Shown one piece after another: positions 1 to 9,735 of a stretch of 64,000 nucleotides of DNA (the first letter of the stretch is position 1; each line of letters opens with the position of its first letter). Source of the DNA: Chaetomidium leptoderma (Eukaryota > Ascomycota > Sordariomycetes > Sordariales > Chaetomiaceae); contig MU856992.1 of the NCBI GenBank assembly GCA_033296705.1, positions 1 through 64,000 on the forward strand. The letters run 5' to 3'. The translations under genes were made by a program, and so were the position numbers. The notes below the pieces were generated by a model. That model did not search any database and was not told where the DNA came from. It saw only the letters and a list, made by a program, of their open reading frames with translations.

Positions 1-313
1 TCGGTGTTCAGAGGAATGAACCTGCATTGTTTTGGTGGGAAAAACACGTCTAGAAATCAGGTGGTAGTTGTACCTGGAAAAGCGCGCCACTCGATGGGGT
101 GCGCCGCTCGATGGTGGACCACGTTACCGAATAAGAAAATTATACAACCGAGTTTGAAACCAACGTTAGTCACGGACTCACGAACTAAAAAAATCAAGCT
201 CTGTAAACTACCGCCATAAATCTAGAGTGTGTGGCAAGAGTATCAATCGAGGGTGAAAGTGGTGAATTTCGTTCTAGTTTCAAGAGACTAGCTCGGCAAG
301 ACCGGGAATCTCG

Positions 314-355
<42 letters not shown>

Positions 356-536
356 AGTTGCTGTGTTGTTGGTTATAAGTTTTTGTAGGCCGCGATATGT
401 TTTGAGATAAGTCTACAAAGTAAGTCTAGCACCCATCATCTACATACATACACATCAAAACTTTGGCTCATATAATTTCAAGACTATAACATTGCTAACA
501 CTACCCCTCCCCCCTCCCCCCTCCGCCCTCCCAACT
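1..536. other. Gene-poor left edge
   Basis: No convincing coding exon is seen. A 71-codon ORF near the left edge has no family signature and no splice context. The stretch holds a GTT microsatellite and a pyrimidine-rich run near 500-530 that overlaps the 3' end of the minus-strand gene to the right. Confidence 0.6.
315..354 (+). repeat. (GTT)n microsatellite
   Basis: About 13 perfect copies of the trinucleotide GTT lie in non-coding DNA. It is a simple sequence repeat with no spacers, so it is not a CRISPR array. It may be length-variable between strains. Confidence 0.95.
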
Positions 537-1916
537 TCATCCCCTCGCAGCAAAAACAACCCCCTCAACCCAAACCATAACCGTCCCCTGCCCCCCAGGC
601 AACACGGCACGGATATGAAGACAACTCCTCTCCTCCAGCCGCCAGCTCAAACTCCCCCCACCACCCCCGCTGATGGTTTCCTGCTTCGTCATCATCCCCT
701 CCAAGTCTGCCTTGGCGTCAAAGGCCTTGACCCAAAAATGGCAAACAGTTTCCGCGGCCAGCTCGTTGGCGAGCTCTAGGTCCCAGGTCGTCGTCTTGGG
801 ATAAAAGAGGACGGAACCGGAACCGGGTCCGGTTCTGGAACTGGAACTGATACCCGAGCCGGGGCCGGCTGTTGGTGGCGGTGCTGCTGGTGGTGGTGGT
901 GATGGTTCTTCCCTGACCAGGACGACGTAGGTGCGGGCGTGCGAAGGATGGGGGGTGCTGGAGGAGGGGCGGGAGCCGCTGCCGGCCTCCGCGATGGCGT
1001 CGATCATGTCGGCCGGGAGGCGGAAGCCCGAGGCGACTTGGAGTTTGCGGTTATTGGAGCGGAGTTGGGCGAGGTCCAGGACCATCGGCGGCGGGTCGGC
1101 CGCCGGTGTCTGAATTTTGGTTTGGACTTGGACTTGGGCTTGGGGCGGCGCTGGGGGGAGGGGACGGGGCCAGGTCAGAACGGCGGGTCAGAGGTGTGGC
1201 AGGTGGGGCTTACCTCCTGGTCTGCTGTTGTCGTCGAGTTGCATTGGGTCGTGGTCGTGGTGGGGAGGAGCGGGCATCACGATATGGGGCCGGATGAAAT
1301 GGTCGACAAAGGGTCGGGAGACGCCGAGGGCGATGGCATCGAACGCAGCCTTGTCCATGCGGTGGATGTACTCGTCTCGGATGTGGCCGTCCGTCTTGAA
1401 CTTGTCGCTGACGTAGACCAGGGCTTCTACCATCTCGGTCTTGTCGGGTCCCCGGTTCGGCTTGGGTTGTGATGATGGGGAGCTTGACGGGTCTTCTGGG
1501 GCGAGGAGCGGCTGGGCAAGCCGTCGAGCAAGACGGGCGGATCTGAAGTTGCAATACCGCTCGTGACGCTCAAAGACGATGGGTAGGCTTTGCTTGAGAT
1601 ACAAGGATTTGGAGACACCCTCTGACCGGTCAAGCGCCTTCTCATCCTTGGAGGTGACGAGGAAGACGAGACCTTCGACGCAGTGGTCGGGAGATTCCGT
1701 CACGTTGGCCACACCGCGTTGGTTAATCTGCCACCGATAACCCGGTAGCGTTGCCTTTCCTAGGAAAACACTCTCGGGGCAGCGCTGGGCCATTTGCGCC
1801 ACATGCAGGTTGCTGCCGTAGGCGAAGTAGTGCCGGAGCCCGCCGGCTCGAGGAGGCAGGCGCGGCGCATTTTCTCCCTGAGCAGGCTGGGTTGACGTTG
1901 TTGTGAAGAAAGGCAT
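537..1916 (-). CDS. Gamma-glutamylcyclotransferase-fold protein with C-terminal extension (GGCT copy 1)
   Basis: Two exons on the minus strand, 1916-1214 and 1150-537, joined by a 63-nt intron (GTAAGC donor, CCCCCCAG acceptor) that keeps frame and gives 438 aa. The start at 1916 lies a few residues before the GGCT core. The substrate-binding loop YFAYGSNL is at residues 30-37. The catalytic Glu is inferred at residue 99 in LDRSEGV, matching the position of the human GGCT general acid/base. The fold is known for cleaving gamma-glutamyl amide or isopeptide bonds to release 5-oxoproline. Residues from about 235 onward form an extra Pro/Ser-rich then more ordered C-terminal segment (ending in a patch with FYPKTTTWDLELANEL) that the second GGCT copy lacks. 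It is divergently paired with the amidoligase gene at 2545. Family assignment is firm; the substrate is unknown. Confidence 0.85.
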
Positions 1917-2544
1917 TGTAATGAATGCTTGAGCCGTAGAAGTGTCAGAAAAAGAAAGCGACAATCGGTTCTGACGGTCTCGAGCAATACTGACAACTAT
2001 CGGGCAGGTATCCTGAGCGCGCGTGCGTCGAGTGAGGCTCGGTTCGAAATGAAATAAGCCTATCAGCAGTTGGTAACTGTTGGTGCTGCTGAGCTGACGT
2101 GGCACAGTGTGACAGTGCGGATTCTCGGCCACGCCGTGAGCCTCGTGTAGGTAATAGGTAGTTACCTTGCCGCCGCTTGGACTGCAAAAACGCAGGCAGC
2201 AGCCGCACCAGGAATCGGGAATCAATGGCTGCCGCCGCTGGACCGACAGCTGCATCGCGCTAGCCAGGAGCTGAGTGAACAGGAGCGATTGGGATTGGAA
2301 GTTCGGTGTGATGTGTCAACCAGACCAGGGGCCCCGGGGCGCCTCATTGGCATGGCACCCAGTTTACTGGACGCCTCCATGTTGATGTGGCATGCGGCCT
2401 CCAGAGAGCCTCAGAGAATAGAATAGGACGGATGGACCCCGATTCCGACGGTACCGATCTGCTCTGACCCAGACTCATTCTAGGGAATCACTCCGTCCTC
2501 CTCCTCAGTGTCCTTGCTCGACCTCGGCACCAAACATCCACATC
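1917..2544. promoter_or_regulatory. Divergent promoter region, GGCT-1 / amidoligase-1
   Basis: This 628-bp intergenic stretch separates two start codons that point away from each other. Open reading frames inside it are extensions of the GGCT-1 frame upstream of its likely start. The layout suggests shared control, but no specific operator was recognised. Confidence 0.5.
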
Positions 2545-3601
2545 ATGACGAATTATTCCATCGGAGTCGAGATCGAAGTCTGCGTTGAGCCGCACAAGGT
2601 TCGACCGCCGCTTAGCGACAAGCATGCCCTCTACTACGAGAAGCTGGCAGCAGCCCTTCGGAACAGAGGGTTGAAGGCCAAGGCCAACGACTTGCAGAGC
2701 TACCGCAAGTATCCAGACAACTACAGACGGTGGTGGATTACAAGAGATGGTTCCCTCCAAGGGACTCGGAACACGAGTAAGCTTCGAATTCTATCCAGTC
2801 CCCTTTACCAAGTCTACGGGCCGTGGCGCTGATTATAACCTGCTCTAGTTCCCATGGAGGCCGTCTCCCCGGTGATGCAAGTGAGAGGGGGTTGGGAACA
2901 CGAGATCGACACCTACTGGGCTGCTATGCGCGCCGTCTTCCATATGCCGCAGCGCGACGACTCTTGTGGAAGCCACGTCCACATCTCCAAGGGGCTGAAT
3001 CAGCGTTTCAGCCTGGCCCAGCTCAAGATCATCGCCTACGGTGTCGTGTTCTACGAGCCCCTCATCAAGGGACTTCTCATGCCCTGCCGCGTGGGGAACC
3101 GCTTCTGTGAGCCCAACGGGCAGCAAGCACGTCTTCTATGCCAGAACAACACGCACGCCGCACGAGCGCAGCTCATTGCTGGCGCAACAAGCGAGGCGGC
3201 GCTGAGGGACATCATGCAGGACAATAAGTATGTCCTGTGGAACTTCAGCAACATCGTGCCCGGGGAAACTGGTACCATCGAGTTTCGCGGCGGGAGGGGC
3301 CTGAGGGGGGAGGTCAGGACCAAGCGGTGGATCACTTTTGCTGTGGCATTCCTCCACGCCCTACTCACCATGGTATGTATCAAGTCATACCCGTTGCTAG
3401 AGACGAGAAACACGGGCGAGGGGCACTTTGAGGCTAACCATCTGGCAGGACGACATCGCCAGTCCTGGCGCAACTGGTCTCCAGGCGTGGACCACAAAAG
3501 CTCTGTACACGGCCATCAAGGATGCGGCGGCTCAGTTGGGTATGGGACAGCATCTCCCGACCAACCACAAGGTCCTGAACGAGACTCAGCCGTCGTCGTA
3601 G
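2545..3601 (+). CDS. Amidoligase-fold enzyme (Amidoligase_2 / GCS-like), copy 1
   Basis: Three exons, 2545-2776, 2849-3372 and 3449-3601, with introns of 72 and 76 nt, give 302 aa. The protein carries the amidoligase hallmarks in order: GVEIEV at residues 7-12 (metal/ATP-binding Glu pair), WWITRDGSL at 63-71, the P-x-EAVSP strand around Glu81, CGSHVHIS with His120 and His122, and TIEFRGGRG with Glu222 and Arg224. These match the glutamate-cysteine-ligase-like COOH-NH2 ligase superfamily, whose members form amide bonds using ATP. Related genes in bacteria and fungi often sit beside GGCT-like genes, as here (start codons 628 bp apart, head to head). The exon 1/2 junction falls inside the EAVSP block and is conserved in the second copy. 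The amine and carboxyl substrates are unknown. Confidence 0.85.
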
Positions 3602-4023
3602 ATGAGTGTGTCATTGCTGCTCGACCGCAAGCGATAAGCTTGTAAAGAACAGACAGGATTTCATTTGTGTATATTGATAGACAGACTGCCACTTTCTTCG
3701 TCTTCTTTGCATCAACCATAGTAGTTAGTTTCAATGCACTCTTCTACAACCATTTGCTCTTCTGCTCCTACTTCCATGCTGCGGTTGGTGTGGCGCGATA
3801 GACTGCTTCTACCTGTCATATCAAAGCCATTTTTTAGCAATGAGGGGGAGTGATGACATGGACAGTCTTGAAGTCTTGAACTTGGTAACCTGGACTGAAA
3901 CAAGATTAAAATAATAATACATCGCCTGATACACACACCGTCACGAGTTCTGCAGCTATTACTGCCCGGGCCGCTCTCCTGCGACCTCTCCCTGACCAAG
4001 ATAACGTACCTCGAGCTAAAACC
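3602..4023. other. Convergent intergenic stretch between the two modules
   Basis: 422 bp between the stop codon of amidoligase-1 and that of GGCT-2. It is probably shared 3' UTR. No coding signal was seen. Confidence 0.6.
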
Positions 4024-4875
4024 CTAATACGGCCTCTCGGCATGATAAATCCGATACAACCCCCTGTCCTCCACCTGACGACCCCCCCCAACATAGCCCG
4101 AATACTGCCACCCGAGCACATTCGGCGTCCACGACCGTCTCCTCGGATCCTCCCTCCCCCACACCACCCCGGGAGGATCCCTCTCCTCCTCAACCGATAC
4201 CGACACCGACCTCGGCCTCGGCCTCTCCCTAGTCCTCCCCACACTCTGCGCCCTCGACGGCGGCGGCGGCGGCGGCGGCCGATCGGGGATGGACGCGCGC
4301 ACGACATTCTCAAAATACGCCTCGGGCACCCCCATCATGACGGCATCCCGTATCCCCCTGTTCATCCGATCGACATACTCGTCGCGCGGCAGCCCCGGGC
4401 GAACAAACTGCTCGCTCAGATACACCAGCACGCGCTCCTGTAGGCTGGCGGTCCGCCGTCGTTCTCCGCCGTCGGCACCACCACTACCACTACCATTGAA
4501 CAACAACCCCTCTTTCGCAACAACCCTCGTCCTCCGCTGCGCCGCCGCCGGCGCGGGGTACAGCACGACGCTCAGCAGAGCCTTGGTGTACGCGCCGCTG
4601 TGGACGCCTTCGCTGCGGTCGAGGCGCGTCTCATCGTCGTCGTTGTTGTTGTTGTTGTCATTGCCGTCGCCGTTGTTGAGTTCGTACACGAGCCCGTGCA
4701 CGGTGAAGCCGGGGCAGGCGACGACGTTGGCGTAGCCGCGCTGGTTGATCTGCCAGCGGTGGTCGGGCAGCACGGCGCGGCCGATGTAGTAGGATCCCGG
4801 GCAGCGGGTGGCCATTTGGGTGAGGGAGAGGTTGCTTCCGTAGGCGAAGTACAGGCGGGGGGCGCGGGGGGACAT
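4024..4875 (-). CDS. Gamma-glutamylcyclotransferase-fold protein (GGCT copy 2)
   Basis: A single-exon minus-strand ORF of 283 aa. The chosen ATG at 4875 places YFAYGSNL at residues 9-16; longer upstream in-frame sequence is Lys/Asn-rich and reads like 5' leader. The catalytic Glu is inferred at residue 89 in LDRSEGV. It shares WQINQRG and ANV blocks with GGCT-1, so the two are paralogues. It differs by an Asn/Asp-rich loop (around residues 67-82) just before the catalytic Glu and by an Arg/Pro-rich tail in place of the long extension of copy 1. It is divergent from the amidoligase at 5663, repeating the arrangement of the first module. Expected activity is cleavage of a gamma-glutamyl-type amide; the substrate is unknown. 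Confidence 0.85.
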   Translation of the reverse strand: MSPRAPRLYFAYGSNLSLTQMATRCPGSYYIGRAVLPDHRWQINQRGYANVVACPGFTVHGLVYELNNGDGNDNNNNNDDDETRLDRSEGVHSGAYTKALLSVVLYPAPAAAQRRTRVVAKEGLLFNGSGSGGADGGERRRTASLQERVLVYLSEQFVRPGLPRDEYVDRMNRGIRDAVMMGVPEAYFENVVRASIPDRPPPPPPPSRAQSVGRTRERPRPRSVSVSVEEERDPPGVVWGREDPRRRSWTPNVLGWQYSGYVGGGRQVEDRGLYRIYHAERPY

Positions 4876-5662
4876 TGTGTTTTTTTTGTCTCTTTTTCTT
4901 GGTTTCTTCTTGTGTTTTGTGTTTTTGTTGGGTTGCGTTGCTTGGTGGTGTTCGGTCGAGTTTGCTGGGGGGAAATATTGGAGGGGGGGCATTGGTTGTT
5001 TTGATGGAGGTGATTCTTACCCATTCGTGGCGGGAGAGGGAAGGAAAAAACACAAATGTGTTTGACCCCGCGGCGTGCAAGTCTGCATCCCAGGCAGAAG
5101 CGCGCTGGTCATCGTCAGTGGTTGCTACCCAGTTATTGGTGTTGGGCGTGCTGACCGAGGCACCCAAGCACCCCCAAGCCTTGTTCTTTTTGTCCACTGA
5201 GACACGGTCAAACAAGTGCAGTCTTGGCGGCTTATCTAGGTGCAGATTTGGCAGGAGTCAGAGCAGTCCAGGCTGCATGCATCCTGCAAAGCGGTGAAGA
5301 TGATTGTATCCCAAACCGTACCCAGGCAGTGATTCGTCGAGTTGGGATTGAAACGCCTCAGTTTGGTGTTGGCTCTGCTTGGTTTGAAAACCCCCCTCTC
5401 AGCTGAGTTAGCTTAGCGCTAACTACCTAGGTACCTTACCGTCATGCGCTGGCAACTTGGTCCCCAACTTGGGGGACAAAGTGCGGGAGCCTTGCCGGCG
5501 TGTCCCCCCAATGTACTCGGGCCAGGGCCGAACCGCCATCGAAGCCTTCCACTTAGCCATGTTTGTGTGGCTCGATAGGTACCAGGTAATTAGGGAGAGG
5601 AATAAATACGAGAGGTTCCCCGGGTAGCACTGGAACGACCCCCCGTATCTTCCCTCCATCAC
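4876..5662. promoter_or_regulatory. Divergent promoter region, GGCT-2 / amidoligase-2
   Basis: 787 bp between divergent starts, with a T-rich, C-poor segment next to the GGCT-2 start. It is presumed to drive both genes. No coding exon or named motif was found. Confidence 0.5.
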
Positions 5663-6953
5663 ATGTATTATCAGGGTATTGCTACCATGATGCCGGGGCG
5701 AGGTTACCATTTTGGGGTGGAACTCGAAGTCATTGCGCAGCCCCGTACTGTCCGACACCCCCTCGTCCACAGCGTCTACTACGAGAAACTTGCTTCGTCG
5801 CTCAGGGCCCGAGGTGTCAGGGCCGACGCCGACAACCTTGAAGGTGGATATCGCAAGCACCCTGAGCACTATAACAACAAGTGGTGGATCACCAAAGATG
5901 GCTCTCTCGGAAACCCGAACCACCCCCTAAGTCAGTACCTTGAGTTAGTGGCCTCCTTCATGTTTATGTCGCCATCTTACCAAAGTCTCCCCCAGTCCCC
6001 CTCGAAGCAGTGTCTCCTATCTTCTCCACCACCTCGGACTGGGAATCCGCCATCTCGACCTTCTGGCGCGGCTTCGACCGCGTCTTTCACATGCTAGTCC
6101 CGTCCAGCCTGTGCGGTAGCCACATCCACGTCTCGCCACAGCCGGCGCAGCAATTCTCCCTCAGCGAGCTGCACGCCCTCGCCTTTGGGGTGGTCCACTA
6201 CGAATCCCACGTCAGGAACCTCCTGCCCGAGGACCGCAAGCACAACCGGTACTGCCGACTCAACACGGAGCATTCCAAGGCCTTGTTGCGTGTGCGCAAC
6301 CTCGTCTGCAGACGGAGTCGGTCGAGGCATGTCTGGATGGAAATAGAGGACATCGACGATCTGGGCGAGCTCAAGGAATTCATGCAGGCCGGTGATGGCC
6401 AGATGAAGAACAGGTATGTCCTCTGGAACTTTGACAACATCGTCCAGCCCGGGGGGTCCGGGAGTGTTGAGTTTCGCGGCGCCAAGGGGCTCAGGGGGCC
6501 GGTCAGGACCAACATGTGGATTGCTTTTGTGACGGCGTTTGTTCACCTTTGCCTTAACCAGGTGAGCCGTTTCTCTTTTTAGGACTTTTGTGTTTGAGCA
6601 GTTGCTGACGTCTCTCCTAGGGATTTCATACCTGGGATAAGGACGACTTTGCCGACCCAGACATGACTGTGTTTTGGGAGGGTATTCTTGTGGCTGCAAA
6701 AGCCATTGGCGTTAGAGAGCACCTCCCTGCTTGGTGGCAGGTCATGCCCGAGTTGATTAGGTTAGTGGTTTTGGGATGGGAGATTGAAGCTGGTTGTGGA
6801 CTGACCGAGTGGGAAAGTGATGACGCGTTCGAGGAAGAGGCCGGTCAAGATCCAAGCTTCATTATCACCGCCGACCTCGACCCGCTTGTGCCGTATTACG
6901 GCACCATCTCCATTGTGGGCTCCCTGGAGGGCGAGGTGGTCATCAGATTTTAA
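5663..6953 (+). CDS. Amidoligase-fold enzyme, copy 2
   Basis: Three exons, 5663-5930, 5996-6561 and 6621-6953, give 388 aa. Intron positions match copy 1: the first interrupts the segment before PLEAVSP with the same phase, and the second follows the EFR block. Motifs in order are GVELEV (residues 18-23), WWITKDGSL, EAVSP, CGSHIHVS, YVLWNFDNIV and VEFRGAKGL. The start could also be one of two Met codons at 5687 or 5690, nearer the conserved strand. Compared with copy 1 it has about 20 extra residues, Arg-rich then acidic, before the YVLWNF block and a longer acidic C-terminus. A weak alternative intron in exon 3 was rejected because it breaks frame. The conserved residues needed for ATP and metal binding look intact, so it is probably active. 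Confidence 0.83.
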
Positions 6954-7100
6954 TCCACGCGTATCATATCCGCATGCGAGAATCGGTGGATTCCGTCTTT
7001 ATTTCTTTGCTGCGGACTCTTTATGAAATAATCTCTTATCCTTATATAGCGAGTTAAGCAATCGGACTCTAGCTGCGAATATTACACCTTCGCGTATGCA

Positions 7101-7474
7101 TTGCCACACTCCCGGCTCACCATTTATCCTGTCCACTATTTACATCATGGTGGAGGGCCACAAAACAGCGCATTCGTCCTGGCCGAGGGCAAATGGAACC
7201 GTTTTGAGGGTACGGATTTTGCCAGTTGGATGTTTAAGGGCTCCGAGTCCAAGTTTAAGAGCCGGGGCGACGCCCAGGGCAGGGTGGTGAGTTCTTTTAT
7301 GTTCTCCTTTCATTGCCCATCTTTGTCTAGCATATCACGTCCCAGAAGGCCATGGTGCAGTGCCTGAAGGGGATAGTCACGATCCAGTGTGCCAAGTATG
7401 GGCAGACCAAGGCTGGCAAGTGGACGAGCATCTTGGACCCAAAGATGGTGGGCAAACACTTGAATGGATTATGA
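7101..7474 (+). CDS. Small two-exon hypothetical protein
   Basis: Two exons, 7101-7286 and 7331-7474, are joined in phase by a 44-nt intron (GTGAGT donor, TCTAG acceptor), giving 109 aa. The family was not recognised. The product is basic (FKSRGDAQ, KYGQTKAGKW) with no signal peptide or membrane segment. A clean donor and acceptor plus frame continuity are the main support. The intron is at the short end for fungi, and the first dozen residues have a composition less like coding DNA. It may be a fragment of a larger ancestral gene or a lineage-specific protein. It follows amidoligase-2 on the same strand. Confidence 0.45.
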
Positions 7475-7883
7475 ACTGTGGCCAGTTGCAGGCAACAGGG
7501 GGGGGCTAGAGAGAAGGGTGTCAGGGCCCTCAAGGGTACCTCGAGCAGCGCTTCACATATAGTCACAGGAGAAGCTCTTTGATGTCCATTCGTCCCATCA
7601 CGCCGCCACCTCTCCACGTGATATAGGCTCGTCGTCGTGGGCACGGCCCTTTGCACGCATCAACGACCTTGCTGTCGACGCGTGACGCGTGGCCAGTAGG
7701 CGTTGCAAGTTTTCCCCCGCGTTTTCTTGCAAAGTTTCGCTGCTCTTTCGCCTTCGTTCGACCTTGTCCGCAACCCCAAACCTTCTTGACTTCTCACATC
7801 TCTTCGTTGTCCGTCAATCAACTCTTTCAGATTTCTTTGTGGACCTCCCGACCTCTTCGACCCCTTCTTCAATAACTGCAATC
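7475..7883. promoter_or_regulatory. Upstream region of small zinc-finger gene
   Basis: 409 bp holding the presumed promoter and 5' leader of the gene at 7884. The last 150 bp are pyrimidine-rich (CTT/TTC runs), as is common in fungal 5' leaders. No other feature was seen. Confidence 0.45.
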
Positions 7884-8458
7884 ATGTGCCCGCCACACCG
7901 GGAACCTGCGGCCGACACCCGTACCAGCAGTTCTGCAGGGCAGCCTCTGGGCGCCTTCCGTGGCCCTTCGGCCCAGCCGCCGCCTCTGGACCCATCGCTC
8001 ATTGATCCTCGCTTGCTTGCTTTGGACTCCTCGGGCCCGCTCTCGGCCGACAATCTTGCCCAGGTCGATGATGCTGCTACTCCCGCTGCCATGGCGGCTC
8101 CAGTTCCGGCGACGGCGTCATCCGCCCAGGCCGGCTCCGCAACCACACAATCACCTGCTCAGCAACCAAATGCCAGGTAAAATCACCCCCGCTATCATCG
8201 TAACAAAGCCAATGCTAATAATGTGCCTACCATAGAGAGCCGATGCGCCGAAACTACTTGGGCTTCCGTTGCCCGCTCTGCGACAAAGGAGGTCACCGTG
8301 ATAACCGAGCCTTGAGCCGACATCTATGGGTGCACCACCCGGCATACGCCCAACAGAACAATACGCCCTCCGGAAAGAAACGGTGCACCTATCCAGGGTG
8401 TGATTATGAGGGGCGAGAAGACTCTGTGGTGAGGCATATGAAGCAACATGAGAAATAG
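7884..8458 (+). CDS. Small C2H2-type zinc-finger protein
   Basis: Two exons, 7884-8176 and 8236-8458, with a 59-nt intron, give 171 aa. The N-terminal half is low-complexity (Pro/Ala/Ser-rich, including PPLDPSLIDPRLL). The second exon carries two Cys2-His2 fingers: CPLC followed by a His pair at RHLWVHH, and a C-x4-C finger at CTYPGCDYEG followed by HMKQH. It ends directly after the second finger. This suggests a nucleic-acid-binding or regulatory protein with a disordered activation-type tail. The target is unknown. The start is the first ATG after the pyrimidine-rich leader. Confidence 0.7.
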
Positions 8459-8481
8459 AGAGATCGGATCGCTTCATCACC

Positions 8482-8891
8482 ATGGGGAGGGGGAACATTG
8501 ATCGCATCTGCTCCCAAAGCACGGCCAAAGCGAGGGGGCATCTTGGCCGAGGTACGTCAGAAAGTCTCGTCTAATACACCCAATCCATTAACATTGACTA
8601 GAAAAATGGGCTTCGGAAATGTACCATCTCGAATTCCGACCTGGGATATCGTGGACCACCCCAGAGAGCTTCAGAGAATGTGGAAGTATTATGTTCAGAG
8701 ATTCCAATTCGGACCTATTGGCGCGAGATTTGGGCATTCCGCAGTGGCCAGTTGGCAGTGGGATGTGCGGAGGAGAGATGTTGCTCGAGTGCCTATGTTT
8801 TGTCGAACCAGTTAACGGTAAGAACCAACTTCAACCAAGTGAGGGCGGTTCGATTGGGGTTTCTTATGACAGAGCCTACCCAGACCTCTAG
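8482..8891 (+). CDS. Small two-exon hypothetical protein next to the zinc-finger gene
   Basis: Two exons, 8482-8551 and 8602-8891, with a 50-nt intron (GTACGT donor, TTGACTAG acceptor with branch-like TTGAC), give 119 aa. The second exon reads well as protein (YHLEFRPGISW, SFRECGSIMFRDSNSDLLA, then WPVGSGMCGG). No family was recognised and there is no signal peptide. It begins only 23 bp after the zinc-finger stop codon, so it could instead be a downstream exon of that gene read through an unrecognised splice. It ends 6 bp before the convergent UPF0303 gene. Confidence 0.45.
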
Positions 8892-8897
8892 GTCAAT

Positions 8898-9589
8898 TTA
8901 ATTCCCCTGCGCCGCAACAACCTCCCTCACGGTCTCGACCACAACCTGATGATCATCCTCCTGCTTCAACCCGCTCACCACCACCACCGCAACCACCCCC
9001 TCCACGCCGCGCACCCGCACCGGATACCCACCCCCATGAATAGCGTACTCATCCGCCACGGCCCCGCCGCTCGCGCTCGCCAGCGCATGCTTCCTGACAA
9101 ACGCCGCCTCGACCTCGTCCGCCGTCGCGGCCGCGCCCAGACCCGCCGCCACCTTCCTCCGCATCGCCCAGCTCGACACGCCCCACCGCAGCACCGTGTT
9201 GCGCTTGCGCCGCACCCAGTTCTCGTTGTCCGGGATCGTGCCGGCCTCGGTCGCGCTCTGGAAGACGACGTGCGGCGGGGTGCCGCCGCCGCAACCGCCG
9301 CCGCTGCTCAGCGCGATGGAGACGAGCGCGGGCTTGCGCTGGTCGGGCGGGAGGGCGAGCAGCCTCGTGCGCAGGGCCGTGCCGAGGGTCCAGGCGGTTT
9401 CGGCGGTGAAGCTGCGGAAGGTGTATTCGTCGCTGGTTTCTTGGGCGATTAGGACCGCCGGCTGGTTGGGGGGGTTGGGTTTTGGGTTAATTCAGGTGGT
9501 TTTCATGGCGGCTTTTGGCGTGTTTAAAAGAAAATCGAAAGGAAGCGCGGGGGGGGGCTTACGTCGGTGCTGGGGGCGGCGAGGGCCAT
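8898..9589 (-). CDS. UPF0303 / HbpS-like (heme-degrading domain) protein
   Basis: Two exons, 9589-9563 and 9461-8898, separated by a 101-nt intron, give 196 aa. The first exon encodes only nine residues (MALAAPSTD). The core has ETSDEYTFRSFTAETAWTLG near the start, the RRKRNTVLRWGVSSW block in the middle, and HGGGYPVRVRGVEGVVAVVV plus the SGLKQEDDHQVVVE strand near the end. This pattern is that of the UPF0303/DUF967 family (yeast YBR137W relatives), structurally similar to HbpS/GlcG heme-binding proteins. In yeast the relative is a cytosolic decamer linked to the tail-anchored-protein insertion machinery; whether that role holds here is inference. No targeting signal is seen. Confidence 0.8.
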
Positions 9590-9735
9590 GTTGGAGGGAC
9601 TGGGGTTTTTGCAAAGGGATGAGTGAGAGGAGATGGAGGGGTTAGTTTGTGTACAGAATAGAGGAGTCGAGATCCGATGACGTCGGAGATAATAACGCTC
9701 CCCTCCGACGGCCAGTGGATCCACTGTGTGGTGCA
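9590..9735. other. Upstream flank of UPF0303 gene
   Basis: Short leader and promoter-proximal DNA between the UPF0303 start and the foldback element, which begins only about 146 bp upstream of the ATG. Confidence 0.5.

Noticed and set aside
4..219. 71-codon plus-strand ORF at the left edge
   Set aside because: No motif, no splice context, and composition unlike neighbouring coding DNA.
315..354. Repeat run considered as a CRISPR-like array
   Set aside because: It is an uninterrupted trinucleotide microsatellite without spacers, in a eukaryotic genome.
6761..6809. Possible third intron (GTTAGT donor) in amidoligase-2
   Set aside because: The acceptor would be a rare GAG and splicing would throw the rest of the exon out of frame; the unspliced frame is open to a sensible stop.
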